Source of the DNA: Mugil cephalus
Taxonomy: Eukaryota; Chordata; Actinopteri; Mugiliformes; Mugilidae
Direction of reading: 5' to 3'
NCBI RefSeq assembly: GCF_022458985.1
Contig: NC_061781.1
Span: 24,036,001 to 24,100,000 of the forward strand
DNA: 64,000 nt
The notes under the pieces were generated by a model, which worked only from the letters and a program-made list of their open reading frames with translations, was not told the DNA's origin and did no database searches. The translations under genes were made by a program, and so were the position numbers. Position 1 is the stretch's first letter. Every line of letters begins with the position of its first letter. Shown here piece by piece: positions 41,510 to 54,072 of the stretch.

Positions 41510-42796
41510 AGTAAATATGCTGCAATTGTCCAGAACATTTGCAAGTAAACTGAATTTTAATTATAAGTCACCACGACAACTATGAGACAGCGTCAATTTG
41601 TTTTGGACTGAGACCTTTCAAGTTTACTTGAGTAATTTCCAGGGGTGGGGCTAAAAGGATCTAGTGTGCGTGTTAAATACTGCAAACCCTTCCACACATT
41701 GTCTCAATCAAGCTAATCCTTGCTCCACAATGCACATTTCCAATGGGCGATTTTGCTTTTCAATGTTGTGTTCAACACACACAGTACCTACTGTACAAAG
41801 CTTCTATTTAATAAGCTACTATATTATGCACAGCACATGCACTGTCCACAAACCTGACACATTTACATGTTTGCACATTTGCATGTGATGAAACTGTCTG
41901 AAGGTGATGCAATAATAAATAAATAAATAAAACTTTCCACAGAATTAAGCTGTTCTGATTTCTGGAGATGAATGCACAACAAGTATGTTTTGAAGTCAGT
42001 TATCTGAAAAAGTATAGGGACACTGCAGTGTCACTATTGTGTTGATGCTAGTAATGCTAGTGAAGGCTGTGAATGTGGTTACACTTTTATTCAAATATGA
42101 TGATCAGACACTCTACCATTTTTATCACTGAAAACATATTCTAGGCATTGATAAATGTGTGATTAACATAACACATGCAACTTATTGGACACTGAATGCA
42201 CAAATACAAATCCGTCTGATTTGCAATCATGGTTAAAGGGCATTTTTTAATAAACTATGGTAATTTTACCATTGCACCATTTAGTACCAATGCACAACAA
42301 CCTTAAAAGATTCCATTCAAAGACAATTTACATTGCTTCTTACACTTCAGTTTCCACTCTTCAGCGCCAAGAGCACACGCTGCAAATTGGGATTGTTCCT
42401 CTGTTAAATAAGACACCTTCCAGTATTCAGGCGAGTTTAGCATGCCTGCTTAGGTGTTATTTGTATTTTACACAGCAGTTTGCTCTCTCACTCCGGGGTG
42501 AACACATTCAGCCACGCTATCAGTGATTGGAGGCAATGCTTTGGCAAATCTTAGTTTAGTCCAGCAGTTTTCAAAGCTTTGGCTCTTTTGGCTTGGCTCC
42601 CTTAGAAGAGCCGACTTCCCTTTGTTACTTAATGGCTTTTCGTTTAATTTCAATAGAGCCTTCTATTTTGTCCCAGTTTGGTGATTACGAATGGTTTGTG
42701 TGTTGGTAAAAATTCACTATTCATAAAAGCCTTATTTTTATGTATTTTCCATTGTTACAGGAAAATATGGTTATTGTTTAACATTTAATCAAAATA

Positions 42797-43500
42797 TTTA
42801 CCCTCAGGCAACCTTAGGGACATTTTTCTCCATTTGGGCATTTGGGTGTTAGACTGTGTGACAAGAAATTGTTGCAAAATTTCTCTACACAAATTTTAAA
42901 ATTTAAACAAAGAGGGAGAGAGAGTTCTAATAGGTCAAAAGAACATTGTGAAGAAAATTTGCCACCCTCTTGTAACCTTAGTGGACAAAAACGTCCATGT
43001 TGGAAAACTGCTATAAAAACTTAACAGATTGTTTTTTTTTTCCCGGACTTTTTCTGCATAAATCTTTTAAACCACTTCAGCACTTTACAAAACTACCAAG
43101 AATTAAATCATTTTGCGGAATTTTAGCCCCGATAAATGCCAGTTTGAAAAAAAAAAATGAGAAAAAAAAGCAACAAATTTTCCATAAAACTAATGTTGAG
43201 GGGCATTTTTCATATGAATCTTAGGTATGAATAAAAAGATTATCTAAAATATTGACTTGACTGGATTATTAGTTTTTGTGTAATATCAGGTTTAAAATGT
43301 ACTGCCGTCTTCTAACCTCAGCGGACAAAAATGTCCCATTGACTTCCATTATAACTACATTTTTTGATCTCTCTGCCATGAAATCATTCATTATGCAATA
43401 TTGGGGTTTCATTTATGAGAAATACAGTCAAATTTGTCATTTTTGTTGTTCAACACTAAAATCAGCCATTTCCTATTGTACGGCCTATGCATAAAATGTT
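42797..43500. repeat. Probable DNA transposon remnant spanning the duplication edge
   Basis: 'ccctcaggcaaccttaggga' at 42801, 'cttagtggacaaaaacgtcc' at 42976 and 'cctcagcggacaaaaatgtc' at 43315 are repeated blocks of one type around a low-complexity interior. The right edge of the tandem duplication falls inside it (43002). Family not assigned. Confidence 0.4.
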
Positions 43501-43570
43501 GTTTTTTGTGCTTGTGTTAGTGATCTTAGCAGAATATTATGAGGTGTGTGTCTAGTCAGCAGTTTTTAAG

Positions 43571-43626
43571 GCACAAGGGAGACCTACACAACACTACAGG
43601 TCATAATGTTATGGCTGACTGGTGTA
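43571..43626. mobile_element. Tc1-like transposon end
   Basis: 'gcacaagggagacctacaca' followed by 'cataatgttatggctgactg' plus gtgta is the terminal sequence of the Tc1-like family also seen at 8316. A related end is at 47820-47876. Confidence 0.6.
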
Positions 43627-43659
43627 TGTTTAGGTAGTATTCCACATATGCTGTACATC

Positions 43660-43815
43660 CATGAGTGTAGAGACAGAAGAGAAAGGGGCTCAGCACAGAG
43701 CCCTGTGGAGCTCCACTGCTGACTGATAGAAAAGGAAGAACAGTAGCAGCCCTGACTTACTGTGGCTGGTTTGTTAAAAAGTCCTAGATCCACAGGCTGA
43801 TGTTATGCTGGACAC
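43660..43815 (-). mobile_element. LINE reverse transcriptase fragment upstream of OR 11
   Basis: Diverged copy of the fragment at 33737, in the same place relative to the OR gene. Confidence 0.65.
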
Positions 43816-44050
43816 CTAGCTCAGGATATCCCTGATGCCAATAAAACAGTGAGCTAGTTGATGGGGCCACTGATAACAAAGCACAAACATCCGATTCAGG
43901 ATACAGGTTTATTCCGAAGAAAATAGTACAGAAAGTATGATTTAATTAACATAAAAATGAGCATGTGTCTAATGAACTGTGATGTTCTATAATGAAGTAC
44001 ATGCCTAAGTAAAAAATAAAAAGTGAAACTGCATTTTGTCTTGATAGCAA

Positions 44051-44091
44051 CTTTAATGAGATCCATGGAGAATGACGCGTTCTAATAAAAA
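44051..44091 (+). promoter_or_regulatory. OR promoter module of gene 11
   Basis: ctttaatgag, atccatggaga, taataaaaaa (44083 on), then aaatccaca. Candidate 5' UTR intron 44213-44291 (79 nt). Confidence 0.78.
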
Positions 44092-44300
44092 AAAAAAAAT
44101 CCACATACTCAGTCCATTCGCTTTCTGAACTCTGGACATCAACATCTGCCAGGTGCATTTGAAGGACATCGACCTGGGAAGAAACAATATCCACCATTGC
44201 AGGTTGTATGTTAGTCATGTAAAAGCATTTATCCATATTATCCTTGCTGATCGTGTAATCTCAAAGATTTCTAACTGAACATTTGTTTTAGGAAACATTA

Positions 44301-45227
44301 ATGGATGGTGAAGTTAACATAACATATATAACTCTTGATGGGCATGTGGAATTGCAAACATACAGGTATGTGTATTTTACAATCATGTTCATTGCGTACA
44401 TTGTAATAGTATCTTTTAATTTCATCATTGTGTATCTCATCTGGACCAAGAAAAATCTGCATGAGCCCATGTACACTTTCATTGCAGCCTTACTTGTAAA
44501 CTCTGTTGTCTTCAGCACTAATATCTATCCAAAGTTTTTAATTGACATATTATCTGAAAAGCAAGTAATATCGTACTCAGCCTGCCTCTTACAGTTTTTT
44601 ATATTTTATTCTTTGGCCTGTTCTGAATTCTTGCTTTTGGCAGTCATGTCCTATGACAGATATGTGTCTATATGTAAACCTCTGCAATATCCAGCTATCA
44701 TGACCAAAGAAAGAGTGAGCATTTTCCTGGTTCTGGCTTGGATTGTGCCTGCTTGTGCGACTGCATTTCCGGTAATAATGAGTGCTGATATGAAACTCTG
44801 TCATTTCACTCTGAATGGGATTTTATGTAACAATTCAATTTACAATCTGCACTGTGAGAGCTCAGTAGCACGATCTGTATTTGGTGTTGTTGCTCTGATA
44901 GTCGCTGCACTTTTCCCTCTGCTCTTCATCCTTTTCACATACACCAGAATACTTATAATAACCTCTCGATGTTCTAAAGAAGTGAGGAAAAAGGCTGCAG
45001 AGACCTGTCTACCACATCTGCTGGTTCTAGTCAGCTACACTTTTTTGTGTAGCTATGATAACATTATTGCTCGACTGGGCTCTGATTTTCCAAAAATTGT
45101 TAGTTTCATAATGACCTTGCAGGCAATTTTGTATCATCCCTTGTTAAATCCAATAATTTATGGTTTGAAGATGAAAGAAATATCAAAGCATTTGAAGAGA
45201 TTGTTCAGTCAAACCAAAGTGATCTAA
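44301..45227 (+). CDS. Odorant receptor, teleost type (OR 11)
   Basis: A 308-residue receptor. NIT 6-8; LHEPMYTF rather than LHEPMYIF; TM3 FFIFYSLACSEFLLLAVM. TM4 and loop 2 read LAWIVPACATAFPVIMSADMKLCHFTLNGILC, shared in part with the genes at 29946 and 48452. Loop 2 ends LHCESS, an acidic change. TM6 region LCSYDNIIARLG differs from its neighbours. PLLNPIIYG in TM7. The ATG is 10 nt after the acceptor tttgttttag. Confidence 0.97.
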   Translation: MDGEVNITYITLDGHVELQTYRYVYFTIMFIAYIVIVSFNFIIVYLIWTKKNLHEPMYTFIAALLVNSVVFSTNIYPKFLIDILSEKQVISYSACLLQFFIFYSLACSEFLLLAVMSYDRYVSICKPLQYPAIMTKERVSIFLVLAWIVPACATAFPVIMSADMKLCHFTLNGILCNNSIYNLHCESSVARSVFGVVALIVAALFPLLFILFTYTRILIITSRCSKEVRKKAAETCLPHLLVLVSYTFLCSYDNIIARLGSDFPKIVSFIMTLQAILYHPLLNPIIYGLKMKEISKHLKRLFSQTKVI

Positions 45228-47815
45228 TACATTAAAAGTATTGTTAAATTAGAGCCATTTCCTTTGTGAATAAATACAGAGATGTCAATTCTTCTAATAC
45301 TTTGAGGTATTTGATATTAAAACCAATTTCTCTTCATTATTTTGATGTCATAATTTAAGAAAGGAAGGAAGTTCATGTTTAATGCAGTTTTGTTAGACAA
45401 GATGAAGACACATGTCTAATCAAGGGTTTGCACCATGTCTCTGTTTTTGGTTGTGGAGAATTTTCACCGGACTGGGTTTTCAACTGTAGGTAGTTTAGAT
45501 ACATAAAGCCTGGTGGTGATCCAACCTGTAACCTGTACTGTATATGCAGCAAATAATGTCACCAGAGTCTGTGGGTTTTGGGGAAATGTCATTGTGAAAA
45601 GGTGATTTGAGAATTTTTTGAGGGCTCAATCAAGGATGGCTCTCTATCAACAGCATTAGTATAGAAAGGGATACTGCTTTAAGAGTCCGAGAAGTAACCA
45701 AAGCATACATCGTTTGCATAATTATCTACCCTATAACTTATCTTTCGTAGAGGCCTTTGGCACCAGTGCTCATATAAAAAGATAATGGTTTCATTAGGGT
45801 CTAGAGCATTTTTTCTAACTGCTTCATCAGACGGTGTCAATGTGTTTTGGACTGTGAGACCTTTCAAGTGTATTTGAGTAATTTCCAGGGGTGGGGCTAA
45901 AAGGATCTAGTGTGCATTTTAAATACTGCAAACCCTTCCACACATTGTCTAAATCAAGCTAATCCTTGCTCCACAATGCACATTTCCAATGGGCGATTTT
46001 GCTTTTCAATGTTGTGTTCAACACACACAGTACCTACTGTACAAAGCGCTCTTTTAACAAGCTACTATATTATGCACAGCACATGCACTGTCCACAAACC
46101 TGACACATTTACATGCTTGCACATTTGCAGGTGATGAAACTGTCTGAAGGTGAAGCAATAATAAATAAATAAATAAAACTTTCCACAGAATTAAGCTGTT
46201 CTGATTTCTGGAGATGAATGCACAACAAGTATGTTTTGAAGTCAATTATCCAAATAAGTTCTACAACACTGCAGTGCATTGTTGAATGCTAGTAAAGCTG
46301 TGAATGTGGTTACACTTTTATTCAAATATGATGATCAGGCACTCTACCATTTTTATCACTACAAGCATATTCTAGGCATTGATAATTTGTGATCAACATA
46401 ACACATGCAACTTATTGCACATTGAATGCACAAATACAAATCTGTTTGATTTGCGATCATGGTTAAAGGGCATATTTTAGTAATCCATGGTGATTTTACC
46501 ATTGCACCATTTAGTACCCTGTTTGGATGCACAAGATTCCATTCAAAGTCAGTTTACAGGGTTGTTACACTTTGATTTCCACTCTTCAGCTTCAAGAGCA
46601 CACTCTGCAAATTGGGATTGTTCCTCTGTTAAATAAGACACCTTTCAGCATTCAGGCGAGTTTAGCATGCCTGCTTATTTGGATTTTACACAGCAGTTTG
46701 CTCTCTCACTCCAGGGTGAAAACATTCAGCCACGTCGACAGTGACTGCAGACACTGCTTTGGCAAATCTTAGTTTAGTCCAGCTCATTTCAAAGCTTCCA
46801 CTCTTTCATTTCGGCTCCTTTAGACAAGCCAACCCTCATGGCTACGAAATGGCTTTACATTTAATTTCTCTCGAGCCTTCTATTTTGTCCCAGTTTGGTG
46901 ATTATGAATGGTTTGTGTGTTGGTCAAAATGTTTTCATTCACTATTTTCACAAAAGCCTTTTTTTGTTCATGTATTTTCCTTTATTACAGAAAAATACAG
47001 TTATTGTTCAACATTTAACCAAAGCTTTAAATCAACGACTGAATCACAGCAAACAAATCAAATGAATACAGGCCAAAGCCTTACCATTATGACACTTTAG
47101 ATAAAAGTCTTTAGGCCATGTTGGATTTCAGAAATTCTGGATGCCTCCCCTTGGATGTCCAGTTTTTGCTAAGTTCTTCACTTTTCATGATGCCTTTGCA
47201 TTTTAATCTGGTGTCATTTTCTGCTACCCATCGAAAAATACTACTCTGTGGTTGTGTTTAGTGTTAGGGTTAGTGCCTATTGGGAAAAGGCAGCGATAGC
47301 AAAAACTAAAAAGGCAGTAAATTCGCCAGAACAGTGTCTCCCTGTGTTTCTCAGTCAATCAAAAAAGCCTTTATTGTCACTAGTACAATTACCAGCAAAA
47401 TTAGCCATCAACCCTCTGTAGCTCTGTGTTTACCTGGCCTGTACCATGACACTCACTGTATTTGGAGCGTCTACCCCCTTCCTTTTCTAACACAATGGTA
47501 TGCTCCTCATCTGTCCTGCATGTGATTGGGTGCATGGGGTGCCCATCAAGATAATTCAACTGTCAACTATCTTTTTTTTTTTTTTTGATGAGGTTTGTCA
47601 GGTTCTGTCTGATCAGAAACAATAAGTGCTGTTCCTACCCTTTCCGTAATCTGAAATGTCATTGTGTTTTGTATTATATTGTTGTGTTTTCTGTTATGTT
47701 GTTGTGTTTTGACCTTAAGGGCCACCCACTAACCAACTGATAACATCCTGTAGCCAGACACCACAGGACACCCTCAGAAGGTTCATGTCCATTCACTGAT
47801 GAGTCACAACGGTTT
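45228..47815. other. Intergenic, diverged copy of the 3' flank of ORs 9 and 10
   Basis: Blocks match 35527-37640, without the reverse repeat found at 36124. At 47349-47385 'agtcaatcaaaaaagccttt' plus attgtcac looks like a LINE tail in reverse. A poly-T run lies at 47572-47586. No gene. Confidence 0.5.
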
Positions 47816-47819
47816 TGGA

Positions 47820-47876
47820 AGCACAAGGGAAACCTACACATTATTAGGTCATAATGTTATGCCTAATTGGTGCATG
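47820..47876. mobile_element. Tc1-like transposon end
   Basis: 'gcacaagggaaacctacaca' and 'ggtcataatgttatgcctaa' repeat the end seen at 43571-43626. Confidence 0.55.
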
Positions 47877-47907
47877 TTTAGGTAATATTTCATATATAGC
47901 TGTTTTG

Positions 47908-48050
47908 TTGTCTGCAAATTTGAAATTTGATGTACATCCATGAGTGTAGAGATGGAAGTGAAAGGGGCTCAGCACAGAACCTTGTGGAGCTCCAGCAATG
48001 AATGATAGAAGAGGAAGAACAGTAGCAGCCCTGATTGACTGTGGCTGACT
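47908..48050 (-). mobile_element. LINE reverse transcriptase fragment upstream of OR 12
   Basis: Diverged copy of the fragment at 33737. Here it extends a little further ('gtctgcaaatttgaaatttg'), toward the catalytic FADD region on the - strand. Confidence 0.6.
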
Positions 48051-48203
48051 GACTTATTCCTAAGAAAATAGTACAGAAAATATGATTTAATTAACATAAA
48101 AATGAGCATGTGTCTAATGAACTATGATGTTCTACAATGAAGCACATGCCTAAGTAAATAAATAAAAAAATAAATGGGAGGAAATCGCATTTTATTTTGA
48201 TGA

Positions 48204-48245
48204 CTTTAATGAGATCCATGGAGAATGAACCGTTCTAATAAAAGA
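48204..48245 (+). promoter_or_regulatory. OR promoter module of gene 12
   Basis: ctttaatgag, atccatggaga, taataaaa (48236-48243), then aaatccaca. Candidate 5' UTR intron 48354-48442 (89 nt). Confidence 0.78.
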
Positions 48246-48451
48246 AAAAATCCACATACTCAGTCCATTCGCTTTCTGAACTCTGGACATCAACATATGC
48301 CAGGTGCATTTGAAGGGCATCGATCTGTGAAGAAATAATATCCACCATTGCAGGTTGTATGTTAGTCATGTAAAAGCCTTTATCCATATCATCCTTGCTG
48401 ATTGTGTAATCTCAAAGATTTCCAACTGAACATTTGTTTTAGGAAACATTA

Positions 48452-49378
48452 ATGGATGGTGAAGTTAACATAACATATATAACTCTTGATGGGCATGTGG
48501 AATTGCAAACATACAGGTATGTGTATTTTACGATCATGTTCATGGCGTACATTATAATAATATCCTTTAATTTCATTATTGTGTATCTCATCTGGACCGA
48601 GAAAAACCTGCATGATCCCATGTACGTTTTCATTGCAGCCTTACTTGTAAACTCTGTTGTCTTCAGCACTAATATCTATCCAAAGTTTTTAATTGACATA
48701 TTATCTGAAAAGAAGGTCATAACGTACTCAGCCTGCCTCTTACAGTTCTTTATATTTTATTCTTTGGCCTGTTCTGAATTCTTGCTTTTGGCAGTCATGT
48801 CCTATGACAGATATGTGTCTATATGTAAACCTCTGCAATATCCAGCTGTCATGACAAAAGAAAGAGTGAGTATTTTCCTGGTTCTGGCTTGGATTGTGCC
48901 TGCTTGTGTTACTGCAGTTCCAGTAATAATGAGTGCTGATATGAAACTCTGTCATTTCACTCTGAATGGAATATTCTGTAATAATTCAATTTACAATCTG
49001 CACTGTTTGAGCTCAGTAGCACGATCTGTATTTGGTGTTGTTGCTCTGATAGTCGCTGCACTTTTCCCTCTGCTCTTCATCCTTTTCACGTACACTAGAA
49101 TACTTATTATAACCTCTCGATGTTCTAAAGAAGTCAGGAAAAAGGCTGCAGAGACCTGTCTACCACATCTGCTGGTCCTAGTCAGCTACACCTTTTTGTG
49201 TGGCTATGATATCATTATTGTTCGACTGGGCTCTGATTTTCCTAAAATTGTTAGTTTCATTATGACTTTACAGGCGATTTTATATCATCCTTTGTTAAAT
49301 CCAATAATTTATGGATTGAAGATGAAAGAAATATCAAAGCGTTTGAAGAGATTGTTCAGTCAAACCAAAATGATCTAA
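48452..49378 (+). CDS. Odorant receptor, teleost type (OR 12)
   Basis: A 308-residue receptor. NIT 6-8. LHDPMY replaces the otherwise invariant LHEPMY at 53-58, a conservative change unique in this array. TM3 FFIFYSLACSEFLLLAVM; loop 2 KLCHFTLNGIFC; TM6 LCGYDIIIVRLG; PLLNPIIYG. Sister of the gene at 44301. The ATG is 10 nt after the acceptor tttgttttag. Confidence 0.97.
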   Translation: MDGEVNITYITLDGHVELQTYRYVYFTIMFMAYIIIISFNFIIVYLIWTEKNLHDPMYVFIAALLVNSVVFSTNIYPKFLIDILSEKKVITYSACLLQFFIFYSLACSEFLLLAVMSYDRYVSICKPLQYPAVMTKERVSIFLVLAWIVPACVTAVPVIMSADMKLCHFTLNGIFCNNSIYNLHCLSSVARSVFGVVALIVAALFPLLFILFTYTRILIITSRCSKEVRKKAAETCLPHLLVLVSYTFLCGYDIIIVRLGSDFPKIVSFIMTLQAILYHPLLNPIIYGLKMKEISKRLKRLFSQTKMI

Positions 49379-50269
49379 TACATTAAAAGTATTGTTAAAT
49401 AAGAGCCATTTCCTTTGTGAATAAATGCAGAGATGTGATTTTTTTCTAATACTTTGAGGTATTTGAACTTATTTCTCTGTGTAAAAATTCATTATTTTGA
49501 TGGAAAAATGTTATCATTTGAGAAAGGAAGGAAGTTCATGTTTAATGCAGCTTTGTGAGACATGCCTAATCAAAGGTTTGCACCATGTTTCTGCTTTTGG
49601 TTATGGAGAATTTTCACTGGACTGTTTCAACTGTAGGTAGTTTAGATACATAAAGCCTGGTGGTGATCCAACCTGTAACCTGTGTAGGAACCAAATAATG
49701 TCACCAAAGTCTGTGAGTTTTGGGGAAATGTCATTGTGAAAAGGTGATTTGAGCATTTTTTGAGGGCTCAATCAAGGATGGCTCTCTATCAACAGTATTC
49801 ATATTAAAGGGATACCACTTTAAGGGTACGAGAAGTAACCAAAGCATAAATGTTTGCATTATTATCTACCCTATAACTTTTATTTTTCGTAGAGGCCTTT
49901 GGCACCAGTGCTCATATGAGAAGATCAGGGTTTCATTTGGGTCTAGAGCATTTAGCTTCGTCCTGCGAGTCAGTATGTTGCAATTGTTCTGAAAGTTTGC
50001 AATTAGACAGAAATTTAACTTTAAGTTACCACAACAACTATGAGACAGTTTCAATGTGTTTTGGACTGTGAGACCTTTCAAGTCTACTTGAATAATCTCC
50101 AGAAGTGGGGCTAAAAGGATCTAATGTGCATTTTAAATACTACAAACCCACATTGGCTGAATCAAGCTAATTCTTGCTGTGCAATGTACAATATAATTTC
50201 TAATGGGAGCTTTACTCATAGATTCAAGGCCTACAGACCCCCAAACCAAGTGGTAAGGAGACAATGGAA
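49379..50269. other. Intergenic, OR 3' flank
   Basis: Parallel to 45228-46000, ending about 50220. No gene. Confidence 0.55.
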
Positions 50270-50770
50270 ATCTATTTCTGAAGCAGCATAACTAAGGGAT
50301 CATTCAGGGTTATCTGAGCCAGCCCTGATTATAAACTTGATGAAAAAGGTAAATTTTAACTCTGACCTTGAATAGTAGACTGGGTAACCCAAAGTGAGAG
50401 CTGGTTGTGTAGTAGAAAACCCTGATAGTTGAAGGCTCTACCCCCAATTTTATATTTAGATCCACAAGTAAGCCTGCACATAGAGAGGGAAGCATTATAT
50501 TCGAGTAATAATGCACTATAAGGGTTTAAATTATCTTCTTGAATTCCTCATTTTAACACTGCACAGAAGACAGAAGGCAGTCCTACTCATTTGTTTAATG
50601 TTTCTATTAAACAACACTAATGGTGGTCAAAAATAGTCCCATAGTTCATCAGGACTGGAACCAAAGCTAATGTCTTCCAGATTAACTATATTATTAGATA
50701 TGAATATCTAAGGTGCTTAGGGCCAAACACAATGGCTTTAGTTTGGTCAATCAAGTCTTTGTGACTTTAA
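50270..50770. repeat. Interspersed repeat remnant, common teleost type
   Basis: 'gttatctgagccagccctga' and 'cctgatagttgaaggctcta' with 'ccacaagtaagcctgcacat' match a frequent fish repeat from memory; part resembles the L2 3' region in reverse. Possibly the same family as 1-200. Confidence 0.5.
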
Positions 50771-50774
50771 CCCT

Positions 50775-51195
50775 TAGATGCATGACCTACCAATATCTAC
50801 ACTCTTCCATGAGACGGGTGAAAAATTACCCCAGTTAGAATCAATGCATTTTATGCTGTAGAATGTGAAATCTTTCTCTAGGATCCTTACTAAGAACAAT
50901 AATAACAATAACTCTTTGGTTTTATATAATGATTTTCTAAATACACAAAGATTACTGTTTCAGTTTACCACCACCACCAGGGATAGCTTTTCTCTTTGGA
51001 CTGGATGATTGGACTAGTCACAGTCACAGCTGGCCTTCATCAGCTCACGCAGTCACACCCTAGTGCTGGTGGAAAACTACCTCATTAATCACAGCTGCCC
51101 TGGGGCAGATTGACGGAAACGTGGCTGCCAGTCCAGGACTACATCCTTTCCAACCACCAAACAGCCAACGAGTGCTCTACCCCCTGAGCTTTGTA
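50775..51195 (+). repeat. Interspersed repeat, copy 1 of 2
   Basis: 'tggttttatataatgatttt' then a gap-rich middle and 'cacagctgccctggggcaga' plus ttgacgg. The second copy is at 55585-55990. Family common in fish, name not assigned. No coding capacity. Confidence 0.65.
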
Positions 51196-51365
51196 GTGAG
51201 CTAGTGTTAGCTAACTACAAATTTGTTATTTGTAGTAATTTGATGATGATAACACAACACTATCACACAAAATTTATGGATGTGGTAAATCAGTTCATAT
51301 TTTATAACAACACTTACATTATGAGGTGACATAACAGTCACTGTAGAGTAAATGAGTTGAATAGT

Positions 51366-52300
51366 GGCATGGATTTCCTCAGAGTTCTGTGCTAGGACCA
51401 ATACTTTTGACATTATAAATGCTTCCCTTAGGCAATACTATTAGGAAACACAACAAACTTCCATTGCTATGCAGACGATACCCAGCTTTATTTATCCATG
51501 AAACCAGATGAAACTGATCAGCTGGTTAAACTCCAAGCATGCCATACAGACAAAAACTTGCATATAATTTATATTCTTTAACTTCACAAGAAAAAACAAA
51601 AGTCATTGTATTTGGTCCTAAACATCTCAGAGATCTTTGTTTCTTTTGCTTTGCCTTCAGTTGTACTGTGAAACACCTTGGTGTTATATTTGATGAGGAT
51701 ATGTCCTCATTTAATTTGCGCATAAAGCAAGTAACCAGAACTGCCTTCTTTCAGCTGCACAATATCATCAAAATTAGGAACATCCTGTTTCATAGTGAAG
51801 TTGACTAGTTCATGCATTTATGTCTTCCAGCCTGGATTACTGTAATTCATTACTGTCTAGCTGTCTTAATATCTCTACAAAAAACTCCAATTGATTCAAA
51901 ATGCTGCAGCATTTAAAATCTAGAATAAAATTTAAAATCATATGTTCATAATCTTCATAATCTTAACAGATCAATTTGATCCAAAGTGCAAGCCTACTTG
52001 TCTACTACTGGTTCCTAGAATTTCAAAAAGTAGAATGTGAGGTTGAGTCTTTAGCCATCAGGCCCCTCTCCTGTGGAACCAGCTCCAAGTTTGGGTTCAG
52101 GAGGCAGACCCCCTCTCTATTTTTAGGGTCAGGCTAAAGACTTTAGTTAGGACTGGACTTGACCATCCCTTAGTTATGCTGCAACAGGCCAAAGCTGCTG
52201 AGGGACAATGCACTGAGCACATGTCCTCTACTCTCTTCTCTCTTGCATCAAGTTCTTAACCTCTAATTTATTTTCTCTGGCCCCAAGTTGCTGTTCTCCA
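51366..52300 (+). mobile_element. L2 (Maui-like) LINE remnant
   Basis: Encodes the [20 protein letters not shown] segment, then TKVIVFGPKHLRDL and VKHLGVIFDEDMSS...IKQVTRTAFFQLHNIIKIRNIL, then the 3' noncoding tail. Starts at the same reverse transcriptase motif as the copy at 9815. Broken frames. Confidence 0.8.
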
Positions 52301-52399
52301 ATGAACATCGAACTCCAGTTCCTGCATATTCAGCCTAGACCTTCAACCTGTGAACTCTGCTCTAATACCCCTAATCTCAGAGTCTCAGAACTCCATTAT

Positions 52400-53170
52400 T
52401 GATAGTTTATCATCTGGCACATTCTCATCTAATTGATCCGCTTGGAATTGTTTCTGCCACTTCCATAATGCATATAACATATCCTTTCCGTCGTTTGAGC
52501 TCATCACCATTACGTGTTTATTTCATATGGTCGTTCTATCAGGATCAAAACCCAGACCATCAAGGTGAATCGCCGTACCATCTCATTCATGTCTAAGCTA
52601 TTAACTGGCGTTCATCCTGGCCTTCTATGGTTTTCTCAGATGTCCGGAAGTTACTGCCTCAACCCTTTGCTTTGATCCTCTTCAGCATGGCTGCCTTCCA
52701 GACCTGTCCGCCTTCTCAAACCACACCACAGTTTTCTATGTGAAACACTCAAAAACCAACCAGTTCGGCCCACCAAAACCAGTCTTCTACTTCAACATTC
52801 AATACGAATTTAACTCCATCCTAATCTCCAACAAGTACTTACATTACCGGCTATCCTTAAATACATCTAACCAGCATGCTCTATTCGTCTCCAAGTCCGG
52901 ACAGATCATTACCCCTTTTTGGTTCCACTGCCACTTGCATCAAGTTCTGTCCTTGTCGGGCATTTCTTCTTCGCATTACTCTGGTCATTCCTCAGTCTAA
53001 GGAAATTGCATCTCAGACCAATCTCAGACAGGGACTAATCTAGTCCCAAGACTACATCTGCTCCGATCTCCTGAGATACGTTCTTGGGGGTCCGTTGCAC
53101 CCAAGAGCCACGCTGGATTCATATTCATACCCATCCATATTCATTAATCAATAAATTGTTAATCTGTCTC
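52400..53170 (+). mobile_element. Fossil tyrosine-recombinase element (DIRS/Ngaro- or Crypton-like)
   Basis: Around 52620-53000 the sequence encodes part of a tyrosine recombinase: a GFLRCSE-like stretch, then HSKTNQFG and a YSGHS motif region. The element is broken and only a fragment remains; no other parts were identified. Boundaries are uncertain, and it appears old. Confidence 0.6.
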
Positions 53171-53174
53171 TCTG

Positions 53175-54060
53175 GTTGGAAGTGTGGTCCTTGCTAGTGA
53201 ATTGTGTACATTGTATGCTAGCAAAGTAACATCAAAATTGGTGGTCAAGAGTTGCTATTAGGAGGCTTGACAACCTTCAAGTGGAATGACAGGAAGAAAC
53301 AAGTCCTGTTATGTAAATGCTTTGAGTACTTTGCACCTTTAGGGGGTGTTAAAAGCTTGTTGTTGTTTTGTTTGTTTGTTTGTTTTTTTTAAACAAAAAC
53401 CATGTCAAATTTCTGTCTTTGTGTGTGGTGAGGGTGAGAAAGGTAGGAATAGGAACTGGTGACAACAAAGGTACGCACTGCATTGAAACATGGTAAGGAT
53501 GCAGAGACAACATATAAAAACAATTTTGATGTCTCATGCAAGTGCGAACGAAGAGTGGGGACGACAGTGAAAATTTTAGAAATTTGTCTAGAAATTTGTT
53601 TACACAGATTACATTAAGAGTGATTTAATACAGCACTTTTCCTTTCCCAGCATTTGTACACCACTTCATAATAATGTAAATGTACAGTGTAAATCTTGCA
53701 ATATTTTCTTCAATGGGCAATAGGTTCTTTCATCATGATAATACATTCTTGCAGGACTGTGAAGTGACTAATTAAACAACTGATTGGCAAAGGAAGTCAG
53801 ATTACTTGAAAACAACCCATACAACCAGTAAGAGAATCACAATACCATCCACCGTGAGAAAACATGGTGTAGCACATTAATACAGGATACAATGGTATTG
53901 ATAATAGCCAGCAATGAGACTTTGGCCTACCCCAAGCAAAATTACGATGACCTGCATTCTTTGTATTTGTAAAACAAGAACGTTTTCTGTTGTGGACTAC
54001 AATATAAGATACTGTGCGCTGGAAAGATAACATAATGGGCTGCACTGTAAAGTAAATGAG
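53175..54060. other. Intergenic, start of the OR 13-15 repeat unit
   Basis: From about 53580 blocks such as 'gcaataggttctttcatcat' recur at 63610 after the last gene. No gene. Confidence 0.5.
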
Positions 54061-54072
54061 TTAGAACAATGA

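Larger units (their letters stand above)
37948..43002. repeat. Tandem duplication, right unit (5055 bp) carrying OR 10
   Basis: Copy of 32776-37947. The junction is readable: 'acgtccatgttg' (right edge sequence, also at 42992-43002) runs directly into 'cagatttatgg' (left edge, also at 32776), with at most one or two bases of overlap. Confidence 0.93.
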
